Positions 34,816-43,311 are shown, counted from the stretch's first letter. The stretch is 64,000 bases of DNA from Paenibacillus tundrae (GCF_030812775.1 NZ_JAUSTI010000010.1:1-64000), one strand, 5' to 3'. Notes: generated by a model not told the origin, from the letters alone. Program-made: numbers and translations.

Positions 34816-35931
34816 TTACTTCGTTGATGTCCTTGGCAGAACGAGGGTGACGGTTGTCCCTTCACCTGGCTCTGAAGATACCCTAAGTGTTCCGCCAGCT
34901 CCGCGCGCACGTTCTTCCATGCTGAACATTCCAACGCCGTTACCTACCTTCGTTCCATTGAAGCCGACGCCCTGATCTTCTATGATGACCACGGTTGCAT
35001 CCTCAGCATCTTCTACGGTCACTTGTGCTTCAGATACATCGGCGTACTTCGCGATGTTGGTTAACGCTTCTTGGATGATCCGGTACATCGCGATCTCACG
35101 ATTCATCTCCAGTCGTCTGCGTAGATTGCACTCCAGCTTAACTTCGATACCATAGTGCCGGTTGTAATTCTCTATGTAGGTGCGAATCGCAGGTACAACC
35201 CCGAGATCATCCAATACAGAAGGTCTGAGCTCCCAAGCCATACCACGAACGTCCTCCATAATCCCGGTCACTTGTTTCCGCAGGGATTCGACGCCAGGAT
35301 GTGGCTGATCTGCGAGCAGGCGATCCATCTGGATGACGAGAGAGAATAGACTCTGACCGATTCCATCATGCAGCTCGCGAGAGATCCGTCGCCGTTCCTC
35401 TTCCTGAATGTTCATAACCTGAGACATCATCGTCTGCAACTCACCCTCTACACGTTTAAGCTTGGTCACTTCACTTCGTACAGCTAAATATTGATAGGGC
35501 TGTCCTTCGTTATCGAGGAATGGCACGATGGTGGTGTTCACCCAATAATAGTTGCCGTCTTTGTCCCGGTTACGTATCTCGCCATGCCATACCCTGCCGG
35601 AGGATATCGTATCCCACAAGTTCTTCATAAACGCTTTGCCATGATAACCTGAATTGATGATCCGATGATCCTGACCTATCAGCTCACTCCGATCATATTT
35701 CGAAATCTCACAGAATTTATCGTTTACATATTGAATTTTGCCTTTACGATCGGTGAGCGCCACGATGGAGGATTCGTCGAGAGCAAACTTCAGGTCGCTG
35801 AGTTGATGCAATGAACCTTTCAGTCTGCTGCGAAATTGGTCATCGGTGATATGCTCATCCAGCTCAAGAAGTAACTGCAGAACAGGCTGGTCGGCAAGTC
35901 CGCTGAGTCTATTTTCATGTTCACTATTCAA
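34816..35931 (-). CDS. PAS-domain sensor histidine kinase (NarL-type partner, NreB-like)
   Basis: A 371-residue cytosolic kinase without membrane segments. A PAS domain (about 50-165, with ALTDRKGKIQYVND and YYWVNTTIVPFLD) precedes a HisKA_3 dimerisation box, RRRISRELHDGIGQSL (about 175-190, phosphoacceptor His). An HATPase_c domain follows, with EALTNIAKYA, EDQGVGFNG and GVGMFSMEERA. The layout equals NreB of Staphylococcus, an oxygen sensor with a PAS [4Fe-4S] cluster held by four Cys. Only one Cys is present in this PAS region, so such a cluster cannot form. Its start overlaps the response regulator by 8 nt. It probably works with the GAF protein and regulator upstream. Confidence 0.92.
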   Translation of the reverse strand: MNSEHENRLSGLADQPVLQLLLELDEHITDDQFRSRLKGSLHQLSDLKFALDESSIVALTDRKGKIQYVNDKFCEISKYDRSELIGQDHRIINSGYHGKAFMKNLWDTISSGRVWHGEIRNRDKDGNYYWVNTTIVPFLDNEGQPYQYLAVRSEVTKLKRVEGELQTMMSQVMNIQEEERRRISRELHDGIGQSLFSLVIQMDRLLADQPHPGVESLRKQVTGIMEDVRGMAWELRPSVLDDLGVVPAIRTYIENYNRHYGIEVKLECNLRRRLEMNREIAMYRIIQEALTNIAKYADVSEAQVTVEDAEDATVVIIEDQGVGFNGTKVGNGVGMFSMEERARGAGGTLRVSSEPGEGTTVTLVLPRTSTK

Positions 35932-36574
35932 AGTTCAGCAACCCCTTTTTCATCGCAAATTTCACGAGTTCAGGACGGGTACGGAGCCCGAGCTTCTCCA
36001 TAAGATTGCTTTTGTGGGATTCTACAGTTTTGACACTAATGACGAGATGCTCGGCAATTTCCTTGTTGGCATACCCTTTGGCGATCCATGACAAAATTTC
36101 CTTCTCTCGCTCGGAAAGCGTGTCATATGGGCCAGCATTCTCTTGTTTTGCTTTATCCAGATACTCACTCATCAGTCGTTTCGTTGCACTTGGATACAGA
36201 TATGCACTGCCTTCTGCAACGGAGCGAATGGCGGCGAGCAACTCTTCATGTGGGGCACTCTTGAGGATATATCCAGAGGCTCCAGCATGGATGGCACGGA
36301 ATAAATATTCTTCATCATCATGCATCGTCAGTATGAGAATGGCGATGTCTGGCATTAATTTTTTTAATTCAGCAGTGGCTGTTAAACCATCCTTGCCTGG
36401 CGGCATGCTGAAATCCATTAAGACCACATTGGGTTTTAGTTGCTGAGCTTTGGCAATAGCTTCATCCCCGTCCGCTGCATCTCCAACGATCCGAATATCA
36501 CTTTTTCCGTCCAACAAGGCAATCAGCCCGGAACGTACGACCACATGGTCATCAACGACCAATAGTTGAATCAC
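35924..36574 (-). CDS. NarL/FixJ-family response regulator (NreC-like)
   Basis: A 216-residue two-component regulator. The receiver domain (1-120) has the acidic pocket VDDH, phosphoacceptor Asp in VVLMDFSMP (about 54), Thr/Ser and the Lys in ILKSAPHEE (about 105). The C-terminal LuxR-type helix-turn-helix reads LSEREKEILSWIAKGYANKEIAEHL. It overlaps the kinase gene by 8 nt and is almost certainly phosphorylated by it. The GAF-domain gene lies 170 bp upstream, with a hairpin between. Gene order here is GAF, regulator, kinase, unlike the staphylococcal nreABC order. Confidence 0.93.
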   Translation of the reverse strand: MIQLLVVDDHVVVRSGLIALLDGKSDIRIVGDAADGDEAIAKAQQLKPNVVLMDFSMPPGKDGLTATAELKKLMPDIAILILTMHDDEEYLFRAIHAGASGYILKSAPHEELLAAIRSVAEGSAYLYPSATKRLMSEYLDKAKQENAGPYDTLSEREKEILSWIAKGYANKEIAEHLVISVKTVESHKSNLMEKLGLRTRPELVKFAMKKGLLNFE

Positions 36575-36679
36575 ATCTTTTTCCCCCTATCCGCATGCAT
36601 ATGTCTACCTCTATCATACCAAAAAAGAAAGCCACCCAGAGAAGGAATCTCAGAATGGCTGGATATCTATACAAGAACA

Positions 36680-36725
36680 AATAAAGGCCTTGCTCAACCT
36701 TAACAGGCGAAACAAGCCTTTGTAC
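36680..36725 (-). terminator. Possible partial terminator between GAF gene and response regulator
   Basis: On the minus strand AAAGGCTTGT and CAAGGCCTTT can pair across about 20 nt, followed by a T-rich tail (ATTTGTTCTTG). It may reduce read-through from the GAF gene. Confidence 0.4.
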
Positions 36726-36744
36726 GCAAAGTCTATTGCGCAGG

Positions 36745-37185
36745 TTATCCATGAATGAGAGGTTCTAGGTCACGTGCCAGTTGCTTAACTTCGTGGATCA
36801 TATCCTCTGAAAATGTGCAGGACATTCGGTTACCTACCAGCAACACCGCTTCAGGCAGGCTGCCTGACTGGAAGACAGGTACCGCAATAGCACATACGAG
36901 CCGTTCAGCAAGCATAAGCGGGCACCTCCCAGGTGTATGCTCTGAACTAGATTGTGCATCTGACAGCGTGGTTCGCCCAGTTCGCAGCGCTGTGCCGACG
37001 AGGTCTTGTCCGGGACGCATTTCCATGCGCTGTACACGTTCGTTGCTGGCACCGGACGTATATTTCCAGCGGAGCAGCGTACCAGACAAACAGGCGAGAC
37101 CGCAGAAATCGCTGGAGGTGTTAAGGCGCAAGCGGTCAATCATCTCCTGAATGCCAGATGGATGTTCATCATGCATGAGAGACAC
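36745..37185 (-). CDS. GAF-domain protein (NreA-like)
   Basis: A 146-residue single-domain protein. The GAF pattern is seen in GMRPGQDLVGTALRTGRTT-like text (here EMRPGQDLVGTALRTGRTTL), CAIAVPVFQSGSLPEAVLLVG and the last helix. Staphylococcal NreA is a GAF protein of similar size that binds nitrate and restrains NreB. The neighbouring PAS kinase and NarL-type regulator suggest the same trio. Six Cys residues occur (positions about 28, 32, 71, 80 and others), more than expected for a small GAF domain, so redox sensing is possible. It is divergent from the Fnr-type gene across a 440-bp region that includes a perfect Fnr box. Confidence 0.8.
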   Translation of the reverse strand: MSLMHDEHPSGIQEMIDRLRLNTSSDFCGLACLSGTLLRWKYTSGASNERVQRMEMRPGQDLVGTALRTGRTTLSDAQSSSEHTPGRCPLMLAERLVCAIAVPVFQSGSLPEAVLLVGNRMSCTFSEDMIHEVKQLARDLEPLIHG

Positions 37186-37438
37186 TTCCTTTTAGGGTCA
37201 TACCGTAAAATCCGGTCGAATGAACTAACGTTAACTATATAGAACTGAGGCATCATAAATATGGAGATGTATATGTGTTCTTACGTTCATTTCTATTGTA
37301 GACCTTTTCCTTCTCCGTGTAATTCAGGGAAAACCCCTATTTCGTTTCTAGATTTTACTGATCATCCTTGCCCAAGTGCCCTCAGCCCAGACCTACTGCG
37401 GTATGCAATGCAACTCAGGTTGTAGGTTTAGTGCGTAG

Positions 37439-37454
37439 TGTGACTTTTCTCACA
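37439..37454 (+). promoter_or_regulatory. Fnr box (TGTGA-N6-TCACA)
   Basis: A perfect palindromic match, TGTGACTTTTCTCACA, to the Bacillus-type Fnr consensus. Its centre is 182 bp upstream of the ATG chosen for the Fnr-type gene and 261 bp upstream of the divergent GAF gene. No good -10 is visible at the class II distance, so which gene it controls is open. Confidence 0.85.
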
Positions 37455-37628
37455 GCAAATTCAGGGAATTTATCCGTAAGGTTCAGGTAATCCCCCGATA
37501 ACCTTTATGGTCTTTTCGCGGTAAGATAGATGCATAAGGAAACACGAGGGGGACGATGAATTATGGGTACGGTATTTATAGAAAGAGCAACCCAAGCGAC
37601 GGAACGAGAACAGACGGAGGGAAGCAAG

Positions 37629-38342
37629 ATGACACAGAGGAATACTGGCGGAATTCTTTCGTTCGTAACATCCGAACAATGGGCATCGATTGAAGCTATG
37701 ATGCAATCCAAACGGGTGAAGTCGGGGTATAGTCTCTTTCTAGAAGGCGATGAAGCCGGATACCTGTACTTCATTCGTTCGGGACGTGTGAAGCTGACAA
37801 AATCCACTGAGGATGGCAAAGAGATTATTTTGTCCATTCAACAAAAAGGCGATCTGATCGGAGAATTCGGTGGCATTGGTGGTCAGATGCATAGCTACAG
37901 TGCTGAGATGACGGATAAAGGGGAACTTGCTATTATCTCGCTGAGTGAACTGGAGAGTGTGCTTAGTAAAGATGGCGATCTTGCGCTGAAATTCCTGCAA
38001 TGGATGGCGCTCGCACAACGTATTACTCAGTCGCGCTTTCGCGATCTGCTGCTCTATGGTAAAGCGGGTGCATTGGCATCGACTCTTATTCGCGCTAGTA
38101 ATTCGTACGGAAAGATGACGCCAGATGGTATCGTTCTGGAAATGAAGCTGAACCATACAGAGCTTGCAGAGATGATTGGTGCAACCCGTGAAAGTGTAAC
38201 GCGGATGCTGGGTGCTTGGAAAGAGCAGGGCACGTTGGATACATTCGATGGCAAACTGATCATTCGCGACTTGGCGGCGTTACGGTGTATGTGTGGTTGT
38301 CCTACAGTCCCGAGCTGTCCTACAGAGTTGTGCAGAATGTAA
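37629..38342 (+). CDS. fnr: Crp/Fnr-family regulator with C-terminal cysteine cluster (Fnr)
   Basis: A 237-residue regulator. The cNMP-binding-like beta-barrel covers about 15-130 (GYSLFLEGDEAGYLYFIRSGRVKL). The Crp-type winged helix has the recognition helix MIGATRESVTRMLGAWK (about 170-190). The C-terminus has five Cys at about 220, 222, 224, 230 and 235 (CMCGC...C....C). B. subtilis Fnr also holds its oxygen-sensing [4Fe-4S] cluster with C-terminal cysteines, so this is likely an oxygen sensor. The ATG at 37629 has GGAGG 8 nt upstream and gives the usual length. The in-frame ATG at 37563 also has a good site (GAGGGGGAC). The Fnr box upstream suggests autoregulation. Confidence 0.9.
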   Translation: MTQRNTGGILSFVTSEQWASIEAMMQSKRVKSGYSLFLEGDEAGYLYFIRSGRVKLTKSTEDGKEIILSIQQKGDLIGEFGGIGGQMHSYSAEMTDKGELAIISLSELESVLSKDGDLALKFLQWMALAQRITQSRFRDLLLYGKAGALASTLIRASNSYGKMTPDGIVLEMKLNHTELAEMIGATRESVTRMLGAWKEQGTLDTFDGKLIIRDLAALRCMCGCPTVPSCPTELCRM

Positions 38343-38417
38343 TGCAACACAAGTTAGAATAACTGTTTATCTTCATTGGCGATTGGGGTCGTTACGGAGA
38401 ACGGTTGTTGTACGTAG

Positions 38418-38448
38418 AAAGAGGGTCAGCCTGTGGGCTGACCTTTTC
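38418..38448 (+). terminator. Bidirectional terminator between fnr and GNAT gene
   Basis: GGTCAGCC pairs with GGCTGACC (38424-38443), with AGAAAGAG on the left and TTTTCT on the right. Confidence 0.8.
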
Positions 38449-38450
38449 TG

Positions 38451-38972
38451 CTATGACTTCGCCAGAATGGAATATAGGAAGGAGTCATGATATTTCCCTT
38501 TGTAGTACCAGTGTTCTCGCATCAGACCTTCGCGTTCCATACCGATGTGCAGCATGACCTTCTCTGAAGAGCTATTCTCTGGACGACATTTGGCAAAGAT
38601 GCGGTGTGCTTTAAGTGTGTTGAAGCCAAATTCCAACATCGCACGTGCAGCTTCCGTTGCATAACCTCGGCCTTGATAGCTCGGGTTCAACACATAGCCT
38701 AGTTCGGCATTGGTGTCCATGACATGAAGACCAATACCACCAATTAGTGTACCTTCTTGCTTCAGACATATGGCTAGTTCGTAGCCTTCTCGTGGCTCTG
38801 CTTGTTGTAGCTCGATTACATACTTCACATAAGATTGGGTATCTTCTTCCGTATTCGGCCCCCATGCTGTATGTGTAGTAACCTCGGGTAGCGAAGTATA
38901 TGTATGAATGTGCTCCCAATCTGACTCTACAATCTCACGAATAATTAATCGTTCTGTTTCTAGTTGCATCAT
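38451..38972 (-). CDS. GNAT N-acetyltransferase (RimJ/RimL-like)
   Basis: A 173-residue cytosolic acetyl-CoA-dependent transferase. It shows the RimJ/RimL pattern: LETERLIIREI at the N-terminus, AELGYVLNPSYQGRGYATEAARAML (acetyl-CoA pyrophosphate loop QGRGYA, about residue 95-105), HRIFAKCRPENSSSEKVM and LGMEREG-like HIGMEREGLMREHWY. The substrate could be a ribosomal protein N-terminus or a small molecule. It lies 14 bp after the barstar-domain gene and may be co-transcribed with it. Confidence 0.9.
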   Translation of the reverse strand: MMQLETERLIIREIVESDWEHIHTYTSLPEVTTHTAWGPNTEEDTQSYVKYVIELQQAEPREGYELAICLKQEGTLIGGIGLHVMDTNAELGYVLNPSYQGRGYATEAARAMLEFGFNTLKAHRIFAKCRPENSSSEKVMLHIGMEREGLMREHWYYKGKYHDSFLYSILAKS

Positions 38973-38986
38973 GTCACCATCCTTAA

Positions 38987-39859
38987 CTATTGTAAAATAA
39001 CCGTGATTCCTTGGTGCTCCAAATTTTCAATAATCGCATGATATAAAGGTCTATTCCCCACTTCCACCAGAAAATCCTCTTCTCCTAAACGTTCGTTCTC
39101 TGCCCGCATCCAGTCAATCTCTCTCTGCCATGCTTTAGTATCCAGATATGATCTGGCGACTTGATGATTAGCCCACATTAAGGTAAAAGGGGCGTTTGCT
39201 CCGAATCCGCCATAAGTACAATCGATGAATGAGTTAAAATCCGATCCATAATAGCCACCTGGCCCGTTAATGGCTTCACCTAATGCACAGAAAAAGGAAG
39301 CGTAACTAGTGATATATGTACCGTCTATTTGAAATGTTGTTGCCTGATCTTCCTTTATGTCGAGAGTGTTATCAACGACTTCTGTTGCTATATTCATATT
39401 GTTATGGCTCTTCACCACACTGAGCCAGGCTCTTCTTCCATTCTCATCGTAGGTAGCCCACTGGTTAAGCTCAGAAGGGAGCGATGTTCTCCATTGATCC
39501 CATATCTGAAGTTCTTGTGCTGAGATCAGACGATGGATGGATACGTTCAACTTGAGATCTGAAGCCAGGGTAGGAAAACCAAGTTTATGATACTTTATTG
39601 TGTCATGAATAAACAAACCATAGTTGCCTATCGTGTGATTATCTTTATTCAACATTCCGACATAGGCATATCTTGATAGGGATTCTTTCTTTTGCAAAAT
39701 GTACTGTTGGAACTCATACGAAAATACGAAATGTTTCAATATAAGCTGGTGGTAACCCTCTGCGAGGTTAATTACTGTACCATCTAGCCCGATGATATCT
39801 GTACAATGTCCTATGACCAGATCGGTTGAATCATCTAGAAGCACGAATGGAAAAGTCAT
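38987..39859 (-). CDS. Barstar-domain protein with an N-terminal extension
   Basis: A 290-residue protein. The C-terminal 100 residues or so match the barstar (ribonuclease inhibitor) fold: FQIDGTYITSYASFFCALGE, then the GGYYGSDFNSFIDCTYGGFG loop with an aromatic/acidic helix, and FTLMWANHQVA. Barstar inhibits barnase-type RNases by direct binding. The first 180 residues do not match anything I know and are rich in aromatic residues, perhaps an SMI1-like or other immunity fold. No toxin gene is adjacent, so it may be an orphan immunity protein or a regulator of an RNase elsewhere. A GNAT gene follows within 14 bp. Confidence 0.75.
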   Translation of the reverse strand: MTFPFVLLDDSTDLVIGHCTDIIGLDGTVINLAEGYHQLILKHFVFSYEFQQYILQKKESLSRYAYVGMLNKDNHTIGNYGLFIHDTIKYHKLGFPTLASDLKLNVSIHRLISAQELQIWDQWRTSLPSELNQWATYDENGRRAWLSVVKSHNNMNIATEVVDNTLDIKEDQATTFQIDGTYITSYASFFCALGEAINGPGGYYGSDFNSFIDCTYGGFGANAPFTLMWANHQVARSYLDTKAWQREIDWMRAENERLGEEDFLVEVGNRPLYHAIIENLEHQGITVILQ

Positions 39860-39957
39860 GGTCGTGTAACCTCCTAACTGTTATGAATTAATTCTACACA
39901 TACCGTTTGTGATGAGAAAGGCTTACACCCCAAGCGTACCACATTACTATTAGACGC

Positions 39958-40000
39958 AAAAAAAGCCCATGACTAATTCTGTACGAATCGGTCACGAGCT
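39958..40000 (-). terminator. Terminator of the 51-codon Fur-box gene
   Basis: An imperfect hairpin between AGCCCATGACTAATTC and GAATCGGTCACGAGCT. Leftward it is followed by seven Ts. Confidence 0.6.
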
Positions 40001-40028
40001 ATTTTAAGTATATCCGTTGCGTTCTGAT

Positions 40029-40184
40029 CTATTGTGGCTGTTTACATTCCACTGCTGGATAAGCTGCGGATAGCTTACGGATGATTTCCTTTTGCCATTT
40101 CACATCACCAATGTTCATTGCTAGGTTTAGAAGATCCAGATAATCATCAAGTTGCAGTGTCGTTCTTTGCAGAGTCGTATCCAT
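40029..40184 (-). CDS. Small 51-residue protein behind a Fur box
   Basis: A short, mildly charged helical protein. It reads LQLDDYLDLLNLAMNIGDVKW in its first half and QKEIIRKLSAAYPAVECK later. I recall similar small proteins of unknown function in Bacilli, but I cannot name the family. The ATG at 40184 has AAGGGGAA about 11 nt upstream. A terminator follows the stop. Upstream, a promoter and a perfect Fur box suggest that it is made only under iron limitation. B. subtilis has small Fur-controlled proteins (FbpA, FbpB, FbpC) that act with a regulatory RNA, but there is no clear sequence similarity to them. Confidence 0.7.
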   Translation of the reverse strand: MDTTLQRTTLQLDDYLDLLNLAMNIGDVKWQKEIIRKLSAAYPAVECKQPQ

Positions 40185-40258
40185 TCGATGTTCGTTCCCC
40201 TTTATCTATATGATCGTTAATTCATGTACAGTAAACAGAAGAGAGATGAGTCCAAGAA

Positions 40259-40308
40259 TGATAATCATTATCAAACGTATAATATCATTATGCATGGGTT
40301 GAAGACAA
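40259..40308 (-). promoter_or_regulatory. Fur-controlled promoter
   Basis: Leftward promoter with -35 TTGTCT (40303-40308), 18-bp spacer and -10 TATTAT (40279-40284). Right after it lies TGATAATGATTATCA (40259-40273), an exact match to the Bacillus 7-1-7 Fur consensus covering the predicted start of transcription. Fur with iron should block this promoter. Confidence 0.82.
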
Positions 40309-40390
40309 AATGCAATGGCAAGTGCCTTGGTTTTTAGTTTTTTTTGATGAAAATATGATCAACAACGTGCTTCGTATCCGTCCATCAACG

Positions 40391-40423
40391 AAAAAAAGCA
40401 ACCAGAGATTCGGCTGCTGTTGC
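40391..40423 (-). terminator. Terminator of the GNAT gene
   Basis: GCAAC/GTTGC closing a GC-rich hairpin. Leftward it is followed by seven Ts. Confidence 0.75.
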
Positions 40424-40451
40424 ATCTTATCATAACGTTGAGAGTTTAAAG

Positions 40452-40859
40452 CTAAATATGTTTGGTCATTAAAATTTCCAAAGGCTCACCCTCAAGCAAT
40501 AGGCCTCCCGCATCACGATAACCTAATTTTCGATACAGATGCTGAGCACCTTCATTGGCTAAAGTAGAGGTCATGGCCAGTTCAAACCCGAGGTTCTTCA
40601 TCTCATTTTCCCAGAAAAGAATGGCTTGCTTCCCAAATCCTCTGTTGCGATAGAGTTCATCAATCCAGATCATATTCATAAAAGGGGTATTGTCCCAGAA
40701 ATAGCTGTGCCGCATCCAACCAATGAGTTGATCCTCATCATTTTGCAGCATATAAATCTCATTGCCTCTGATTTTTGGCAAAATAAAGCTGTCTACGATA
40801 TGACGGTCATGTTCTCGAATATATTCATAGTGCGATTCTGTTGCTGCAATAATTCTCAT
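40452..40859 (-). CDS. GNAT N-acetyltransferase
   Basis: A 135-residue single-domain acetyltransferase. The acetyl-CoA loop is RNRGFGKQAI (about residue 77-86), preceded by MNMIWIDELY. The C-terminal TSTLANEGAQHLYRKLGYRDAG contains the typical helix and YRKLGY segment. The substrate is unknown. The ATG at 40859 has GGAGG 7 nt upstream. The longer in-frame start at 40919 would add 20 hydrophobic and basic residues not seen in the family. It is a single gene with its own terminator. Confidence 0.88.
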   Translation of the reverse strand: MRIIAATESHYEYIREHDRHIVDSFILPKIRGNEIYMLQNDEDQLIGWMRHSYFWDNTPFMNMIWIDELYRNRGFGKQAILFWENEMKNLGFELAMTSTLANEGAQHLYRKLGYRDAGGLLLEGEPLEILMTKHI

Positions 40860-41149
40860 TCTACGTCCTCCACGAAATAATGATTTAATGTAAATATTAT
40901 ACAATGGAATCAATATCATAATCCCTTTAGCTGCTTAAATCAAGGCGAGATATAGATCAAAACGGTTTAATTTGTCTATATCTGGTTACAAAAATCTCGT
41001 TTTAATGAGTTATGAAATTGATTCAATGGTTTATTTATATGAGGAAGTAGGGATGTTGATATACATAGAATAAGGTGAATAGATTACCTCTGTTACGGGA
41101 AACGTATAGGGTAATTATGCAGAAGATGAAGACGAGGAGGCAGCGATCC

Positions 41150-41779
41150 ATGAACCAGCGGCAAGCAGACTGTGACAGCTCATCAATGAGACAAAAGTTA
41201 AAGGGGGATCTTCATCGTGTGGCGGAACGCATGAACATAACATTATCCCGTTTTGACAATGATCATGCCTGCTTGCTGGGACAATTCGCTGAGATTCGAG
41301 CCGAGATCAAGCAGATCGAGGTGTTGGCCTCATCGTTTTACCTGGATTGTTATCTGTCTCCATTCACTGAAAAGTTTGCCGAGCTCTCAGCCAGCGTGCA
41401 GCATCTATCTGATCGAAGATACGGAGCACTCATAGTGATTGAACGTGAAACTCCACTGGATTCCATCATTCATTCGGGTGTCGCTGTAGATGCGAGAATA
41501 ACGCATGCCTTATTGGAGTCGATCTTTATACCTGGTGCGCCATTACATGATGGGGCTGTGTTAATTCGGGGCAACCAGATTGTATCCGCAGGAAATGTAT
41601 TACCCTTGTCACAGGTTGAAGTACATGAACGTAAAATGGGAACTCGCCACCGTGCAGCTCTGGGGCTTAGTGAGGTTACAGACGCCGTGGTACTTATTGT
41701 CTCAGAGGAGACAGGGCAAGCATCCTTCGCAATAGATGGGGATCTGCATCCGATTAATGTCATTGAAGTCCTTTCCTGA
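41150..41779 (+). CDS. cdaS: Diadenylate cyclase, CdaS-type
   Basis: A 209-residue cytosolic enzyme making c-di-AMP from two ATP. The DAC domain (about 85-205) has DGAVLIRGNQI (about 135) and RHRAALGLSE (about 166), the catalytic motifs. The N-terminal about 80 residues are two helices without membrane segments, as in CdaS, the sporulation-specific cyclase of Bacillus (207 residues), where they are autoinhibitory. That distinguishes it from CdaA (membrane) and DisA (DNA-binding). The ATG at 41150 has a perfect AGGAGG 9 nt upstream and gives the family length. The in-frame GTG at 41075 is rejected. It is probably expressed in the forespore. Confidence 0.9.
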   Translation: MNQRQADCDSSSMRQKLKGDLHRVAERMNITLSRFDNDHACLLGQFAEIRAEIKQIEVLASSFYLDCYLSPFTEKFAELSASVQHLSDRRYGALIVIERETPLDSIIHSGVAVDARITHALLESIFIPGAPLHDGAVLIRGNQIVSAGNVLPLSQVEVHERKMGTRHRAALGLSEVTDAVVLIVSEETGQASFAIDGDLHPINVIEVLS

Positions 41780-41818
41780 CTTTCCCGACGACGAACTTAA
41801 AGATCATAAATGATGCAC

Positions 41819-41852
41819 ACCTTTTTCCCTGTTCAGGAGAGAAAGGTTTTTT
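41819..41852 (+). terminator. Terminator of cdaS
   Basis: ACCTTT pairs with AAAGGT (41819-41847) with an inner CCCTG/CAGG-type pairing, then TTTTTT. Confidence 0.75.
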
Positions 41853-41985
41853 AATGAGAGGCAGATGCCTTACATCGTGATGTGATTTTGCACAAACTTC
41901 GTATTCATATGTACAATAGAGAGTGGTCAACAGACAGATCTATAGCGATTCAGGTCGCTAAATTGGTTAGAGGAGCGTTATAATT

Positions 41986-43092
41986 ATGAATTGGTTTGAA
42001 GCAATGGAGCATCACGATTATGAGCAATTGGTTCTGTGCCAAGATAAAGCCTCCGGGCTAAAAGCTATTATTGCAATACACGATACCACACTTGGACCTG
42101 CACTAGGCGGCACGCGGATGTGGACATATGCATCTGAAGATGCAGCCATGGAAGATGCCCTGCGGCTCGCAAGAGGGATGACATATAAGAATGCAGTATC
42201 AGGTCTCAATCTTGGTGGTGGCAAGGCGGTCATTATTGGTGACCCACGGCGTGATAAGAATGAAGCGATGTTCCGAGCATTTGGAAGGTATATACAAGGG
42301 TTGAATGGACGTTATGTCACCGCAGAAGATGTGGGTACAACCGAGGAAGATATGAACCTGATCTACCAAGAGACAGATTATGTTACCGGCATTTCTCCAA
42401 GCTACGGTTCGTCAGGTAATCCATCTCCTGCAACGGCGTGGGGCGTATATCGGGGGATCAAAGCAGCAGCTAAGGAAGCATTCGGCACGGATCTACTGGA
42501 AGGCAAAACGATTGCTGTCCAAGGTGTGGGGAATGTAGCCATGCACTTATGCCAATATCTAAACGAGGAAGGCGCACATCTGATTGTGACAGATATTCAT
42601 CATGATTCAGTAAAACAAGCCGTAGACCGTTTCGACGCTAAGGCTGTCGACCCAGCAGACATCACCGGAGTAGAGTGTGATATCTATGCCCCATGCGCAT
42701 TAGGTGGGACAATTAATGATGATACCTTGAAACAGCTCAAGGCTAAAGTGGTGGCAGGCTGTGCCAATAATCAGTTACTTGAGCCAAGGCATGGTGACCA
42801 GTTGCATCAGATGGGCATTGTATACGCACCGGACTACGTCATTAATGCGGGTGGTGTGATCAACATTGCCGATGAATTAAACGGGTACAATGCGGAACGG
42901 GCATATAGTAAGGTGAGCCAGATCTACAACACACTGGAAAACATCTTTGCCTCGTCCCGTTCGGAAGGCATTCCGACATATGTGGCGGCAGATCGCCTCG
43001 CTGAGCGCCGAATGGAGATGATGAAGAACACACGCAGTACGTTTCTGCAAAATGGACACCACGCGTTAAGTTCCCGCAGATTGCGCGGATAA
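41986..43092 (+). CDS. bcd: Leucine dehydrogenase (branched-chain amino acid dehydrogenase)
   Basis: A 368-residue cytosolic NAD-dependent enzyme interconverting leucine, valine or isoleucine with their 2-oxo acids and ammonia. [10 protein letters not shown] and the catalytic Lys in [13 protein letters not shown] (about residue 80) match the Glu/Leu/Phe/Val dehydrogenase family. The Rossmann motif GVGNVAMHL (about 180) binds NAD. The length fits leucine dehydrogenases. TTAGAGGAG lies before the ATG, and a 6-bp hairpin (41943-41960, TAGCGA/TCGCTA) sits just upstream of it. It supplies precursors for branched-chain fatty acids, typical of these bacteria. It is monocistronic with a downstream terminator. 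Confidence 0.94.
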   Translation: MNWFEAMEHHDYEQLVLCQDKASGLKAIIAIHDTTLGPALGGTRMWTYASEDAAMEDALRLARGMTYKNAVSGLNLGGGKAVIIGDPRRDKNEAMFRAFGRYIQGLNGRYVTAEDVGTTEEDMNLIYQETDYVTGISPSYGSSGNPSPATAWGVYRGIKAAAKEAFGTDLLEGKTIAVQGVGNVAMHLCQYLNEEGAHLIVTDIHHDSVKQAVDRFDAKAVDPADITGVECDIYAPCALGGTINDDTLKQLKAKVVAGCANNQLLEPRHGDQLHQMGIVYAPDYVINAGGVINIADELNGYNAERAYSKVSQIYNTLENIFASSRSEGIPTYVAADRLAERRMEMMKNTRSTFLQNGHHALSSRRLRG

Positions 43093-43123
43093 TCCACGGT
43101 AAGTAACAGGATAGGGACTACTT

Positions 43124-43203
43124 AAACTGTCTGATACGTCCGAAAACATCCCTTCACATGAACCAGTGTGAAGAGGTTGGCTCGTGTATTTAGACAGTTT
43201 TTT
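43124..43203 (+). terminator. Branched terminator of the leucine dehydrogenase gene
   Basis: AAACTGTCT (43124-43132) pairs with AGACAGTTT (43192-43200). An inner hairpin CTTCAC/GTGAAG lies inside and TTTTTT ends it. Confidence 0.75.
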
Positions 43204-43311
43204 GATTTCTTTTTACACAGATAGTAGACATGTACATCAAATTCCCACTTCAATATACCGATAATGAATGTACATCGTTCAGATGGTTCATGAAAGTGGG
43301 GGAAATCGTAA

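Noticed and set aside
41943..41960. Riboswitch or T-box before the leucine dehydrogenase gene
   Set aside because: Only a 6-bp hairpin is visible, with no conserved T-box or riboswitch core.
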